A DNA stretch of 64,000 nucleotides from Microvelia longipes (GCA_018340805.1 JACMZG010001914.1:11632772-11696771), one strand, 5' to 3'; positions 1 to 11,950 are shown, counted from the stretch's first letter. Numbers and translations: made by a program. The notes: generated by a model not told the origin, from the letters alone.

Positions 1-122
1 CAGTTTTCTTGCAATAAGTGGTTTCCTGTAGGTCGTGTGCAAAACATGAAGAGAAAAGTTTTTAAAGCTGATAAAATTTTCTATAAAATTTGGTTTGAAG
101 TAGTACAAAATAAGTCACATCT
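1..122. repeat. Fragment of a foldback element also present at 44 kb
   Basis: Bases 1 to about 75 match 44160-44235 closely (shared block GGTCGTGTGCAAAACATGAA), and 85-122 match the terminal part of the same element near 44630-44663. It looks like an internally deleted copy, cut by the window edge. It lies in an ASPH intron. Confidence 0.7.
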
Positions 123-227
123 AATACATATTATTATTCTTAGTTCAAAATGTTTTTATTTATTTGTTATTGTATTTCGTTTGTATTATTGTATGTATGG
201 TTAATCATAATTATTCTGTTTTCAAAG

Positions 228-3200
228 GTACAAGGAACAGTGCAAATTGTGAAATTACTCCGTTTACTTGTAAATTAATTAGTGAATTTGAACCAGCTCG
301 GGGATGTAGAAGAGGTCAAGTTAAATTCAGTCTGATGGAAGGAGGTACTCATGTCTGGCCACATTGTGGTCCCACTAACTGCAGGCTTAGAGCTCATCTA
401 GGTCTGGTTGTTCCTCAAGGCCCAGAGATTACCGTAGCCAATATTACCAGGTAAAGTATTTATGTAATACATGGAGGTGCAGAGTAAGCAAATGGTGGAT
501 ATTACATTGCAAATTTTGTTTCAATCAATATTATAATTTATCAATATTTAATTGCCTATCAGTATTTAAAAAAAATTAAAATGTCGAGCAGTTCTTTAAA
601 ATATATCTTTTAGAGATAAGCAGGACTTTTAAAATGTATGTAGAAGTGATAATTAATTCTTAAGTAAATAAAGTAATAAATATTAGACAAGCAGTCATGG
701 GTGTAGCCAGGGTTGCCCATCTATTATAGGGTTTTTAATATAGTGTCCATCATTGAAGGATGTGATAGTACTCCTCAAAAAGAATAAAAAATGTCCTATA
801 ATATGAACTGTTAACGCCGTTTTATTTAGAAGATTTGTTTACTTTTTAAAGAACTTTATATTTTCATTTAGTTTTATTTTTAATAGAGATTAATTTAATT
901 TACCGAGAAGAGATAATTCATTTAATATTTAGACTCAAAGTTCACTTACGTGGAGTATAAAAGGTTTAGTTAGTTCCCCTAGACGTTGTAAGTAGAGGGT
1001 CACGCATCTTTTGTTTACGTTATATTTACGTATTTTACCCACTCGCTTGAACGTCGATTTGTTAACAACCGCACCGGTTCCGCGCCGATAACGGTCGAAC
1101 GTGCTTACGGTCGTACGCGATTACGGTCGTTTAATTACGGTGGATCGTTATTTTCATATCAGAAAACAGCAAGATTCCTGTACTCACGTAAGTCGTTTCT
1201 ATACAGTCCATCCTTTAAAATTATAGTATTTAGCTTAAAGCTAATCTGGCAACTAGGCCAAGCTTGAGCGGATACATATTTTGGTCAAAACTTCGAACCG
1301 GATTTTCACATACCTGCAAGAATTACGTTGCTGAAAATATAAATTAGTGTAAAAAGATATTGTACAGGAACCTTATTTGCTGCATTTTCTGGTTCGTTTC
1401 TCGGCCGTTTCGATTATTTCGTTTATATTTTGGACATTAATTACGTCGTATTCGCACCGCAATTTTTTCACGTATGTTAACGTTTTATGTTAATATTACG
1501 ATCATTGTCATCCATTTGTTTAACTATAAACTTCTCTTGTCTTAATTTTAACTATAAAGAAAAGTGTTATAAATTAATTCTATTACTATTTTCGTTAAAA
1601 AATAAGATTTTCACTTATTTTTACTTGCTTTATTATTGACTTTGGTTTTTATTCTTTCGCGTTTGGCTTTATTTTTTATAGACATTCTGAATAGGTTTGA
1701 AAGTAAAATTCAAGTAATATTTTATGTAAAAGCCGTTTCTGAGATTTGATAAAAGTTATTATTTTCATAAATAATTTTTTAAGAAGTTTAAGTTTAGTTA
1801 TTTATACTTATTATTTTCGTTTATTTTACGTTTATCGAAAAAGTCTTAACCGTTATTATTATATTTTGATTTGTTTCTTAATACAAATCGATAATATTTA
1901 AATCGATAAATTTAAAGCATTAATTTTCAAACATTTTTTTACTATCGGCTTCAAACTTATATAATTTAATAGTATATTTTATTTATATAATTATTTTTTC
2001 TGGATATATTTTTTTACAAAGTTAACAAAATATTATTTTGATAAAAATGCCAACCGAAGGATCAGGAGATGATACTCAACCGCCAGAACTTAGAACACCA
2101 TCCCCGGAAGAGATAGAAATAAATAATTATTTATCTATGTGTGAAAATTATTTGGAATCAATGTCTCTTGCCGTTAAAATCGGTAAAAAAACCGACGTGA
2201 ACAGCCAAAGAACATTTTTGGCCAGGTGTTCAAAAATAGACTTCGTTTACACACAATTTGAAAAGGCATGGAGCGAACTTAAAAGGTTAGTTGCCTTTAA
2301 TCAGCTAGAACATTTGATAGAGCGTAAATTATTTTTACCTAACGAATTTGAGGCTCAATACTATGAAGTTATTGCATTAAAATTAGACATTGAGAAGAAA
2401 ACGCAAGTAAAGCAGGTAAAGCTGGTACGAGTAGTCAAGCAAATGACTCTTTTATGAATCAAACCACTGTTCTTTACAGAGATAGTGTTCCGTTACCTGA
2501 TATAAATTTACCGTTTTTTAGCGGTGATTTACAAGAATGGCCAAAATTTAAGGATATTTACGTTTTCTTATTCACGATAATGATAACGTTAAGACAGTTC
2601 AAAAATTCTATTATTTGAAAACATATCTCAAAGGTTTGGCTCTGGAGACTATTTCTAATATACCCAACCGCAGTTACGTATGACCAAGCGTGGACTACAC
2701 TCTGTAAGAAGTACGATAACAAACGCCTTCTCGCAACTTCTTACTTAGCCACAGTGTTTACAGCCAAGCCTATTAATAAACCTACCTTATCTTGTTTTCA
2801 ATCTCTTAGCACTACTGTATTAGAAAGTGCTAACGCATTTAGAGCTCTCAAAATAAATGACGAAGGAGGTTATGTTCTTCTAACCTTTATTCTGCGCCTA
2901 TTGGATCAAAAAACCCGCGACAAATTCGAAGCTGAGTGCTATGGAAAACAGAATCTTCCAACTTTTGATGATCTAACCTCATTTATTCATAAACAGTCTC
3001 AGCTCTTACAAACTGCTGAATTAAATAATTCTAATCAATCTGATAAAAGTACATTTAAAACATCAGATAAAGGCTAATTTTACTAGTAATAAAAATCTAC
3101 TCTTCACACATCTAAAGATGACGTCAAATCTCAATGTAAATTGTGTAAAGATAGTTCGCATTTTCTTTATTCATGTCCTAAATTTAAGACGTTGGATCCT

Positions 3201-6200
3201 ACCGAACGTTATAATCAGGTGAAACAGTTAGATCTGTGCATTAACTGTTTTGGTAATCATAGAATGAAATATTGTCGTTCAAAAAATAGATGTCACGTAA
3301 ATAATTGTGGTCGCCGTCACCACTCTAGTCTTCATTTTAATCGGACTCTCCAATCTCCTGCTCCTACTACTAATAACATCAACTTTCTCCTGTGGTCGCT
3401 CAGAGACCACAACTGGTCGACGCATCAGTAGGAATGGTGACTGGTCCTGCTAACACTTTTCAAACAAATAGAGAAACTGATTCAGTAAGAATGTCAAACT
3501 CATACGTATTATTGGGCACATGCTTAGCTCAGATACGTGACTCTGCTGGAAAACTTCAACCTATTCGTCTGGTTCTTGACTGTGGATCGCAACTCACATG
3601 CATTACTACTGAGTGCGCTAAACGTTTAGGTTTGAAGTTCAAGCGATGTAAGCAACGTCTCACCGTCTTTCTAATAGTCCAATACAGGGTGGTGACTACA
3701 AGGTATCTTGCACAATTACTCCCACGGGCCAACCTCAACCAGAACTTTGTACTGAGGCCACAGTGTTGGATACGCTCTCTAATTTATTTCCTGCTATGCG
3801 CATTTCTAATGAAGTTGTAAGCAAATGTCAACATCTCGACTTAGCTGATCCTGACTTTTCAATACCTAGTCAGGTCGATTTTCTTCTAGGCTGATATGTT
3901 TGGTAAGGTTATAACTGGACCAAGCGCCCTACTGACACCGAAAGGTCCTGATGTTTATCCTACCATTTTCGGCCAAGTAATAATGGGTTCTGTTCCTGAG
4001 TTCCCAACAATTGATAGAGTTTTTTCATTCTTTATTACTGAGTCATCATTAGAGACTATAGTGCATCGTTTTTGGGAATCAGAAGAAGTTATTTCGCCGC
4101 ATATTTCCAACCCTGATGATGCTACATGCGAGAAATATTTGTTGATACTGTATCTAGAGACTCAAAGGGACGATATATAGTATGTTTACCCTTTCGCGAA
4201 AATCCTGTGTTATTAGGTGACTCTAGACCGCGCGATTCTATAATTTAGAATCACGCCTAAATAGGAACCCTCAGTTGAAACTAGAATATTCGAAATTTCT
4301 ACAAGATTATCTTGATCAAGGTCACATGTCAGTATCTCAGTCTGAAGGGTCTTATTTTTTACCGCATCACTGTGTTTTAAGAGACAGCACTTCAACTAAA
4401 CTTCGCGTTGTCTTTGACGCGTCCTCTCCCACTTCTTTGGGCTCAATTAACGATAAACTTTTAACAGGTCCTAAACTACAACTTGATATTAGACTTGTTA
4501 TCCTACGATTTCGAAAGTATAAAATTGCAGTTGCTGCTGATATTTGTCAAATGTTCAGACAAATATTAATCCACCCTGATCACCGAAAGTATCAACACAT
4601 ATTTTATAGGTTTAATTCCGGAGACGCAGTGGTTGAATTTGAACTGAACACGGTAACTTTTGGATTTTCATCGGCACCGTATCTCGCAATTCGAGTTCTT
4701 CTCAAGCTAGCTCAAGATGAAGGTCAATTGCTAACCCTCGCATCGCGAGCTCTTACGCAAGAGACTTACGTGGATGATATTTTGGCAGGTGCCAACGATG
4801 AAAAGGAAGCGCTCCAACTTATAGACGAACTAATCACACTTCTCAGAAGGGGTTTTGTTTAAAAAAAATGGTCAAGTAACTTAAAATCCGTGTTGAATTC
4901 AATTCCAAGTGAGCTACAAGAGGTGCCTCGTGCATTTTCTGAAAAGGAAGACAGTGTTATCAAACTTTTAGGCATGCAATGGGATCCTGAACATGACTGT
5001 CTTTCTTATAATTGTCAACCAGTTAAAGCTGCGTCAACTAAACGTGGTATTTTATCATGTGTCGCTAAAATTTATGACCCACTTGGTTATATCGCTCCAG
5101 TAGTTTTTCTCGCTAAGAAAATAATTCAAGGACTCTGGCAGCATAAATTAAACTGGGACGATGTAGTACCTGAACCAGAGTTTTCTGTTTGGGAAAGCTA
5201 CTTTGATCAACTTCCAAGTATAGCCAAGATTCGGATACCAAGATGTATTCTAACTTCAGAAGTAGAGCAATCTTCAATTATCGGTTTCTGTGACGCCTCC
5301 TCTCAAGGGTACGCTGCAGTGATTTATCTTAGATCGGTAGATAAGTCAGGAATCGTAAAAACATCTCTGTTAATCGCTAAAACTCGACTTGCTCCTTTGA
5401 AAACTTTAACAATACCCCGATTGGAATTAAACGCTGCATTGTTACTATCTGAGTTGTTATTTTCTATACAACCATTTATCGAATCACTCCAGGTTCAGTC
5501 TATTTACCTATTTTCCGATTCCACAATTGTTCTATCGTGGCTTAAAACGCCTCCGCATCTTTTGAAGATTTACGTCGCCAATCGTGTTTCACGAATCTTG
5601 GAAAATACTTGCATCGATCAATGGTCGCACGTATCTTCAAATGACAATGAAATGACCTAATGCCTGCGCAGTTACAAGATTATACTATTTGGTGGAATGG
5701 CCCAGAATGGCTTCTGCTCAGTTTCGAGTCGTGGCCATCTTCAGCTCCTGAGCAGTGCTTGGATCTTCCTGAATTAAAACAATCTTCAATTTTACTACAA
5801 TCGTCAGCCTTAAGCAACATTGACTGGATGAAATCTACTCCATCTTTCTACAGCCTTCAAATCGCAGTAGCAGTTCTCAAACGTGGAATGCGAAATAAAT
5901 CTCTTTCGGAACCTATCGCGGCCCCTCTAACTGTTGATCTAATTAGAGACTCACATTTAACACTGGTTAAATTAGTACAAGAGCACTATTTTGCTTCCGA
6001 AATTCGTCTTATTCAATCTGGGTGCATGGCTGGCTTAAAAAGGTTAGCTTGTCTGTCCCCCTTTGTCGATCGCATGGGTATCGTCAGGGCGGGCGGCAGA
6101 TTGCGCAATAGTGATCTACACTATGAAGCAAAATTTCCTATCATCCTACCTCATGAAGCCTATCTATCGGCTCTGATAGTAGATTACTATCATGTAGCAT

Positions 6201-8564
6201 ATCTTCATGCTGGACCTCAAACGCTTCATTCTTTAATCCAAAGGAGATATTGGATAGTTGCTGGTCGTCGTCTAATTAGATCAAGAGTTCATAACTGTTT
6301 GACTTGTCATAGATTGCGTGTCAAACCGAAACCACCCTACATGGGGAATTTACCTGCTAGTCGTTTTGAACAAGGCAGATGCTTCATAAACACCGGTATA
6401 GATTTTGCTGGACCCTTTTTAATAAAGGATGCAAACCGTAGAAAGCCGTCAATAGTTAAATGCTACTTTTGTATTTTCGTTTGCATGAGTACAAAGGCCA
6501 TTCATTTAGAATTAGTTTCCAGCCTTTCTACTGATGCATTTATCGCCTGCTTGGACAGATTCCTATCAAGACGTGGTAATCCGACACGCATGTTTTCCGA
6601 CTGTGGAACTAACTTCACTGGTGCTTCTCGAAAGATTAGAGAATTGTTGAATTGGTTCAACAGTCCTGAAGCTCAACAAGATGTCTCTTCTCATTTAACA
6701 ATTAAAGAAATTCAGTGGAACTTTAATCCACCATGTTCTCCACATTTCGGAGGAATATGGGAAGCTGGTGTAAAGTCAGTAAAAGGACACCTAACAAGAG
6801 TACTTGATCAAACTCCATTGACATTCGAAGAACTTAATACAATCTTAGTTCGCACAGAGGCGATTCTTAATTCACGGCCAATCTGTCCTATTAGTAGTGC
6901 TCCTGATAACTTGGATGTTCTATCTCCCGGTCATTTCTTGATCGGAGGTCCCATTGTTGCCTTTCCTGAACCGGACATCTTGGATGTACCTCGAAACAGA
7001 CTAAATCGTTGGCAGTTGTTTGAAACAGTGTATCCAGCACGTATGGAACCGTTGGTCATCTGAATATCTTCACACCCTTCAACACGTAGAAAATGGACTG
7101 TTCCTGACTCTAACCCTTTCGACGTAGGAACATTAGTGCTCATCCGCGAAACATCACCTCCTTTAAGCTGGCAGGTCGGTCGAATCACAGAGTTACACCC
7201 AGGCAACTATGGAGTAACTAGAGTTGTCACCCTCAAAACCAACACAGGCACATATCGAAGACCTATTGTTAAGTTGGTGCCATTGCTACCTGAAGAGCAG
7301 CAAGTTGCTCATACTTGACTAGATACCAAAAAGGAACAACTCCTTTTTGACGGGCGGTTATGTTAACGCCGTTTATTATTTAGAAGATTTGTTTACTTTT
7401 TAAAAAGAACTTTATATTTTCATTTAGTTTTTATTTTTAATAGAGATTAATTTAATTTACCGAGAAGAGATAATTCATTTAATATTTAGACTCAAAGTTC
7501 ACTTTACGTGGAGTATAAAAGGTTTAGTTAGTTCCCGGCTAGACGTTGTAAGTAGAGGGTCACGCATCTTTTGTTTACGTTATATTTACGTATTTTACCC
7601 ACTCGCTTGAACGTCGATTTGTTAACAACCGCACCGGTTCCGCGCCGATAACGGTCGAACGTGCTTACGGTCGTACGCGATTACGGTCGTTTAATTACGG
7701 TGGATCGTTATTTTCATATCAGAAAACAGCAAGATTCCTGTACTCACGTAAGTCGTTTCTATACAGTCCATCCTTTAAAATTATAGTATTTAGCTTAAAG
7801 CTAATCTGGCAACTAGGCCAAGCTTGAGCGGATACATGAACCCTGATCTCCAACCATTTTTTTAATATTTTTAAAAAATGTTTGACCTCACATCATAAAT
7901 TTGTTAATAGCGTTTACTGTTCAAGGTAGAAAGGTGAAATTGATCTCGTTGGAAAGCTAAGTAAATTTCCTATTCATGTAAATTTTTGGGCAGTAGTTCC
8001 AAAATATTTGACATAGTTAATAATTTTTCCTATTGGAAATTTACTTAGCTTTCTAATGAGATCAATTTCGCCTTTCTAGCTTGAACAGTTTAAACGCTAT
8101 TAACAATTTTATGACGTGAGATCCAACATTATTAAAAAATATTAAATTTGACCTTGTAGAAAAACGGTTGGAAATGGGGATTATATTATAGGACATTTTT
8201 GTCCCCCTTGAGGAGTACTATCACCTCCTTCTTTGGTGGACATTTTATATGAAACACCCTGTATATGTAATAAAATGGATTTTGTTAACAATCTATCTCT
8301 GTTAAAATTGTATTGTAAAATTCAAGGTTTTTTTTTTTTTGCTGGGAAAAAGGTATCTCCTTTAAACCAGTAATTCATTTGGACTCAAATTTATGTTAAA
8401 AAATATGTTTCAGACCATGGATTGAAGGGAAAGTGATTGTGTTTGATGATAGTTTTGAGCATGAAGTTTGGCATCGAGGGACCTTGTCTCGTCTCGTTCT
8501 TATTGTTGATGTCTGGCATCCTCAAATCACTGTTAAAGAAAGAAGAACACTATCACCTATATAG
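228..8564 (+). CDS. ASPH: Aspartyl/asparaginyl beta-hydroxylase (ASPH), 3' part: last two coding exons
   Basis: ASPH is an endoplasmic-reticulum Fe(II)/2-oxoglutarate oxygenase that hydroxylates Asp/Asn in EGF-like domains. Two exons are visible: 228-450 (acceptor AG at 226-227, donor GTAAAG) and 8414-8564 (acceptor TTTCAG, stop TAG 8562-8564). Phases match: AG at the end of the first plus A at the start of the second makes an Arg codon. The first exon contains GCRRGQ and HVWPHCGPTNCRLR, whose second His is an iron ligand in the family. The second exon contains VIVFDDSFEHEVWH (second iron His) and SRLVLIVDVWHP, whose Arg binds 2-oxoglutarate. Together they give roughly the C-terminal 125 residues, the core of the catalytic domain, and appear intact. 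The upstream exons, including the membrane anchor, lie outside the window. The intron between the exons is about 8 kb because a Bel-Pao element has landed in it. Identification is firm from motifs; only the gene name is from memory of the family. Confidence 0.93.
451..727. other. ASPH intron, no recognisable feature
   Basis: AT-rich intron sequence between the first ASPH exon in the window and the left half of the interrupted MITE. I see no coding potential or repeat here. Confidence 0.5.
809..1276 (+). repeat. 5' LTR of the Bel-Pao element
   Basis: 468 bp, TG...CA ends. It matches 7361-7836 with a handful of differences, mostly 1-2 base insertions/deletions in the first 190 bp; the last 285 bp or so are identical. 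GAGTATAAAAGG near 953-964 is a likely TATA box. A possible tRNA primer-binding site starts with TGG at 1282, just inside the LTR. Confidence 0.92.
1277..2037 (+). other. Bel-Pao 5' untranslated leader
   Basis: Sequence between the 5' LTR and the first Gag ATG. The candidate primer-binding site (TGGTCAAAACTTCGAAC, 1282-1298) would pair with a tRNA 3' end, but I cannot name the tRNA. The remainder is AT-rich and non-coding. Confidence 0.5.
2038..3431 (+). pseudogene. Bel-Pao gag region (broken)
   Basis: Open segments at 2038-2457, 2754-3077 and 3141-3431 are in different frames. The first has an acidic start followed by helical sequence like Bel-Pao Gag. Near 2500 the reading frame shifts and contains LPFFSGDLQEWPKF, a hallmark of the DUF1759 Gag domain, then an in-frame stop. 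The third segment holds Cys/His knuckles: CKDSSHFLYSC, then CINCFGNHRMKYC, then CRSKNRC with a downstream HH pair. These normally bind RNA and lie just before the protease. At least two frameshifts and one stop make this a pseudogene as read. Confidence 0.82.
3392..7318 (+). pseudogene. Bel-Pao pol region: protease, RT, RNase H, integrase (broken)
   Basis: Domains follow the normal order. Aspartic protease: LDCGSQ near 3575. Reverse transcriptase: about 4275-4862 with YVDD at 4767-4778. RNase H: about 5280-5640 with FCDASS and SDSTIVLSW. Integrase: about 5950-7060, with a His/Cys region, GIDFAGPF, FSDCGTNF and the catalytic Glu in GIWEAG. A DUF5641-like end follows at 7136-7318. Frame breaks lie near 3820, 4180-4275, 4862 (at an A-run), 5658 and 7060. 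Each domain still shows its catalytic residues, so decay is recent or the breaks are sequencing indels. It cannot make one continuous Pol product as read. Confidence 0.88.
7361..7836 (+). repeat. 3' LTR of the Bel-Pao element
   Basis: 476 bp, same ends as the 5' LTR. It is preceded by a G-rich stretch GACGGGCGG, a likely polypurine-tract equivalent for this family. It ends at GGATACA and is followed by the TGAAC duplication. Confidence 0.92.
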
Positions 8565-8956
8565 TATTTTTTTTAAAGGACTGATTTAGATACCTAACTT
8601 AGTTCTATTATACCGGGTATAATAGAATTAATAAGTAAGAAATATGTATTGTTTGCTATTAATCGAAGACTGATATTAAGTATTAATGTGCCATTGACAA
8701 GTAGTTAATATTTAAGATTTTAAAAATAAGTAATGAAGAAGTAAGATTACTTAGATGTAACAATATCACAGAAGGGTTCTAAGCCCTGCCAAATGAGTTT
8801 GAAGCCTTAGGTACTAATTTTTCTTACATAAAAAATGTTAGCCTTAATTTTCTTCCAGAGGGCTTTAATACAATAAGCTTTCATTTTATTGTACCATACT
8901 TTCTTATTTTTCTTTTTTGCTATTCTGATAATTTAAAAAAAATTAATTATTCAAGA
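8565..8956. other. ASPH 3' flank / 3' UTR
   Basis: AT-rich sequence after the ASPH stop. It contains a near-perfect palindrome at 8603-8627 (12-bp arms, 1-bp centre) 39 nt after the stop codon. No unambiguous poly(A) site can be chosen. Confidence 0.45.
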
Positions 8957-9271
8957 GGTAAAAGAAAAACATTTGAAGGTACTAAAATGTTATTCTGGGT
9001 ATTAAAGAAAAACATTTGAGGGCACTAAAATGTTATTCTGGTGGTAAAAGAAAAACATTTGAGGGCACTAAAATGTTATTCTGGTGGTAAAAGAAAAACA
9101 TTTGAGGGCACTAAAATGTTATTCTAGGTGTAAAAGAAAAATATTTGAAGGCACTAAAATGTTATTCTGGGTGTAAAAGAAAAACATTTGAAGGCACTAA
9201 AATGTTATTCTGGGTGTAAGAAAAACATTTGAAGGCACTAAAATGTTATTCTGGTGGTAAAAGAAAAATAG
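8957..9271 (+). repeat. Tandem repeat, about 7 copies of a 43-bp unit
   Basis: The unit contains AAAAACATTTGAGGGCACTA and AAATGTTATTCTGG. Copies vary at a few positions (GAAGG/GAGGG) and one is about 3 bp short. The unit has no open frame of note. Confidence 0.95.
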
Positions 9272-10005
9272 TATAACTTAATGAACAATATTTTTAACAG
9301 CTTTAATCATTTAAAATCTTATGCACATTTTAGTTGGTTGTAATATCAAATTATTTGATCTATTATGTCTAGTTCAAATTGGGGAGTTGTTTATACTCAT
9401 AATCCTTGGTTAAAAGGTAGTTTTCAGTGAATTTACCGTATATTTATTATAAAAACGCTGATGCTTTTTTTGGCGACTTTATTCTTTCTTGATTTTCCTC
9501 TTTTTGTTGCTATCTCATCTTTAATCTTTTAATATGTTTTACCATTTCTTTGCATAAAGAGCCAAAGTTTCGTTGCTTTATTTGTAAGAAATTAGTTTTT
9601 AAGTCGATTAGATAATTTTATTATGTTTTAACAAATTTTATACTGCCTTAGGAAAGTTGATTGTAGAATAATAATTTATTATTTATTTTGTTTTAGAGAG
9701 TCGGTCAATTATTTATTTTTTAAGTAATTTTAAAAGTTTGGGAAAATTCTTTTTAATTTTGACCATCATAAATGATTAAGTTAAAAAAGTTAGTTCATCA
9801 ATATTTGTCAAATAAGCTTCCTTTCATTAAATACCATATTTGTAAAATTATTTAAAAATTTTTTTTGAAAAAAATTTGGGCTAACAATATTCATGTCAAT
9901 TAAAAAGGTTTTTGCTAAATAAAGAGGGAGGTGGGGGTGAATTCAATATGTTACACATTTATATAAAAATTCTAAAAGGTCAAAAGTTTTACCTCCATAC
10001 AAAAC
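9272..10005. other. Intergenic AT-rich DNA
   Basis: T-rich intergenic sequence without recognisable gene or repeat structure. Confidence 0.45.
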
Positions 10006-10155
<150 letters not shown>

Positions 10156-10776
10156 TATTTCTGTTTCAATTGTAAAATTTTATTGTGAAATAACAGTGTG
10201 ACCTTTTATTAAAATTAGAGTGCCAAATTGTTTAATTTTTTCTTCCTAAGATAAGACCAGGTTAACTAAATGTTTTTGCCAAATTGCTTTTACAGAGGAT
10301 TTCTTTGTGGTTTCTCATTTCTTGATTATCTTTTGTATTGTGTTTGTCCATTTCTTTTTATTTCTATTAATTAAAATACTTCCTTCTTTTTCTAAAGAAA
10401 AGATCATTGCATTCTTTTTTTTTTTATTTTTCTATAAATTATTAACATACAAGTTTTGTTTGTAGTGATCTGAATATTTTTGTATGTTTAGTAAAAACAC
10501 ATAAATCTTTTTTTTTCGTTTGCACTTCTAAGCAAACAATTCATTTTTTCCTAAGTGCCTTAAAATAATTTATTTGTATTATTTTCTGTAAAAAATAAAT
10601 AAATTATTAAGATTTTTTTATTAGTATACCCTCTTTAAGTGGTCTCTGGGTTTTGGATACTCATCATTTTGTAATTTTCTCTCCGTTTCATTAGTTGTTT
10701 AATCAATTTTACACTGTAGTTTGCATTCTTTTACATACTTAACAAAATAGTTATTGGACTGTTAAGAATTAAATGC
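10156..10776. other. Intergenic AT-rich DNA
   Basis: T-rich non-coding sequence; no feature supported. Confidence 0.4.
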
Positions 10777-11606
10777 TAGGTTAATTAATGAAGACTTCAG
10801 TCCTATAGAAATTTTATTTAAATAAACATTAATTACAATGAAGAAGTCAGGCATCTTCAGTGTAAACAATAAACAAAACAAACAACCAACACCAAAAAAA
10901 AAATTAGTAAAGCATACCAAAACCAAAAGAACATCACAAAAACTTTACCGCAGTTAAACAAATCAATTTGAACTAAAAGGAAAAAACACAATAGCAAGTT
11001 AAAAAACAACAAAACTGAAGGTAAATGAACAAAATCAAAAAGATCTGTTTATTTTTGATTTTGTTCATTTACCTTTAGTTTTGTTGTTTTTTAACTTGCT
11101 ATTGTGTTTTTTTTTCCTTTTAGTTCAAATTTCTTTGTTTAACTGTGGTAAAGTTTTTGTGATGTTCTTTTGGTTTTGGTATGCTTTACTAAATTTTTTT
11201 GGTGTTGGTTGTTTGTTTTGTTTATTGTTTACACTGAAGATGCCTGGCTTCACCATGCGAAACGTCCGTTATTACAGTCCATCGTTTAGTTTAAAAATCC
11301 CTAAGGTCATAAGTATTTTGGGGATTGACCAATCAGAGAAGTCGCTGCCAACCTTAATCTTAAAAATGATATTTTAAAATCAAACTACACAAAAGAAATG
11401 TAAAAAAACATCGCCAAGAAAATACAGATAAAATAACCTGATTTGTTTACATAGTTTTTTCCAGCACCCTTCATGCTGGGATTTTTTTCCTTAAGAATCA
11501 GTGGTGTCTAAACTGACCTGTCAAGATTTTTAAATTAAACGATGGACTGTAATGTTTATTTAAATAAAATTTCTTTAGGACTAAAGTCTTCATTAATTAA
11601 CCTAGA
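10777..11606. mobile_element. Long foldback element, inner arms about 190 bp
   Basis: Inner arms at about 10851-11040 and 11053-11242 are nearly perfect reverse complements around an about 12-bp loop. Outer inverted segments at 10777-10830 and 11552-11606 share ATTAATGAAGACTT with its complement. The open frame at 11081-11377 lies inside an arm and is not a gene. It resembles the next foldback (11648-11919) in the blocks ATGAAGAC and CAGTCCTA, so the two may be one family. Confidence 0.85.
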
Positions 11607-11647
11607 ATTTTACGAATTAAGATTTAATGGACTGTGAGTTTAATGAG

Positions 11648-11919
11648 AAAGGAATAATAATGAAGACAGCAGTCCTAGTTTTTGTTAGTTTAATTTATAA
11701 CATCAGAGCTTTCGCACAAGCGATGCTTGGCATCCTCAGTGAATCTAATAACAAGTAAACAAAACCATAAACCAATTACAAAAGAACAGAAATAAAAATA
11801 TACATACCAAACAAGGCAAAAAACATTTCAAAACAAATGCAAGTCGCTTGTGCGAAAGCTCTGATGTTATAAATTAAACTAACAAAAACTAGGACTGCTG
11901 TCTTCATTATTATTCCTTT
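11648..11919. mobile_element. Foldback element with perfect 76-bp arms
   Basis: Arms 11648-11723 and 11844-11919 are exact reverse complements over 76 bp, separated by a 120-bp loop. They begin AAAGGAATAATAATGAAGAC and end CGCACAAGCGA. Perfect arms mean recent origin or gene conversion. The insert has no coding capacity. Confidence 0.93.
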
Positions 11920-11950
11920 CTAGAATTTTACATACGTTTTTTTATGAAAG

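Larger units (their letters stand above)
809..7836 (+). mobile_element. Bel-Pao family LTR retrotransposon with both LTRs
   Basis: The element starts TGTTAACGCC, ends GGATACA, and is flanked by a 5-bp duplication TGAAC (804-808 and 7837-7841). The internal order is Gag, zinc knuckles, aspartic protease, reverse transcriptase with YVDD, RNase H, integrase and a C-terminal DUF5641-like segment. That order and the YVDD motif are typical of Bel-Pao. No envelope gene is seen. The coding part is interrupted by several frameshifts, so this copy should not encode a working polyprotein. It lies in the same orientation as ASPH, inside its last intron. The two LTRs are nearly identical, suggesting a young insertion. 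Confidence 0.93.
728..8261. mobile_element. Long inverted-repeat MITE, split by the Bel-Pao insertion
   Basis: Left part about 728-808 and right part 7842 to about 8261 are the two pieces of one older element. The left piece reads inward through GTGATAGTACTCCTCAA and GTCCTATAATAT. The reverse complement of 8170-8260 gives the same order of motifs, beginning AGGGTGTTTCATATAAAATG. The right piece contains a further internal hairpin (7850-8185) with arms of about 150 bp built around TTTACTTAGCTTTC. Without the retrotransposon it would be a foldback of about 500 bp. It carries no transposase. The target-site duplication of this outer element is not clear. Confidence 0.75.

Noticed and set aside
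11081..11377. 98-codon open frame on the + strand
   Set aside because: Lies within the arm of a foldback element; low-complexity Phe/Leu/Val translation, no domain.
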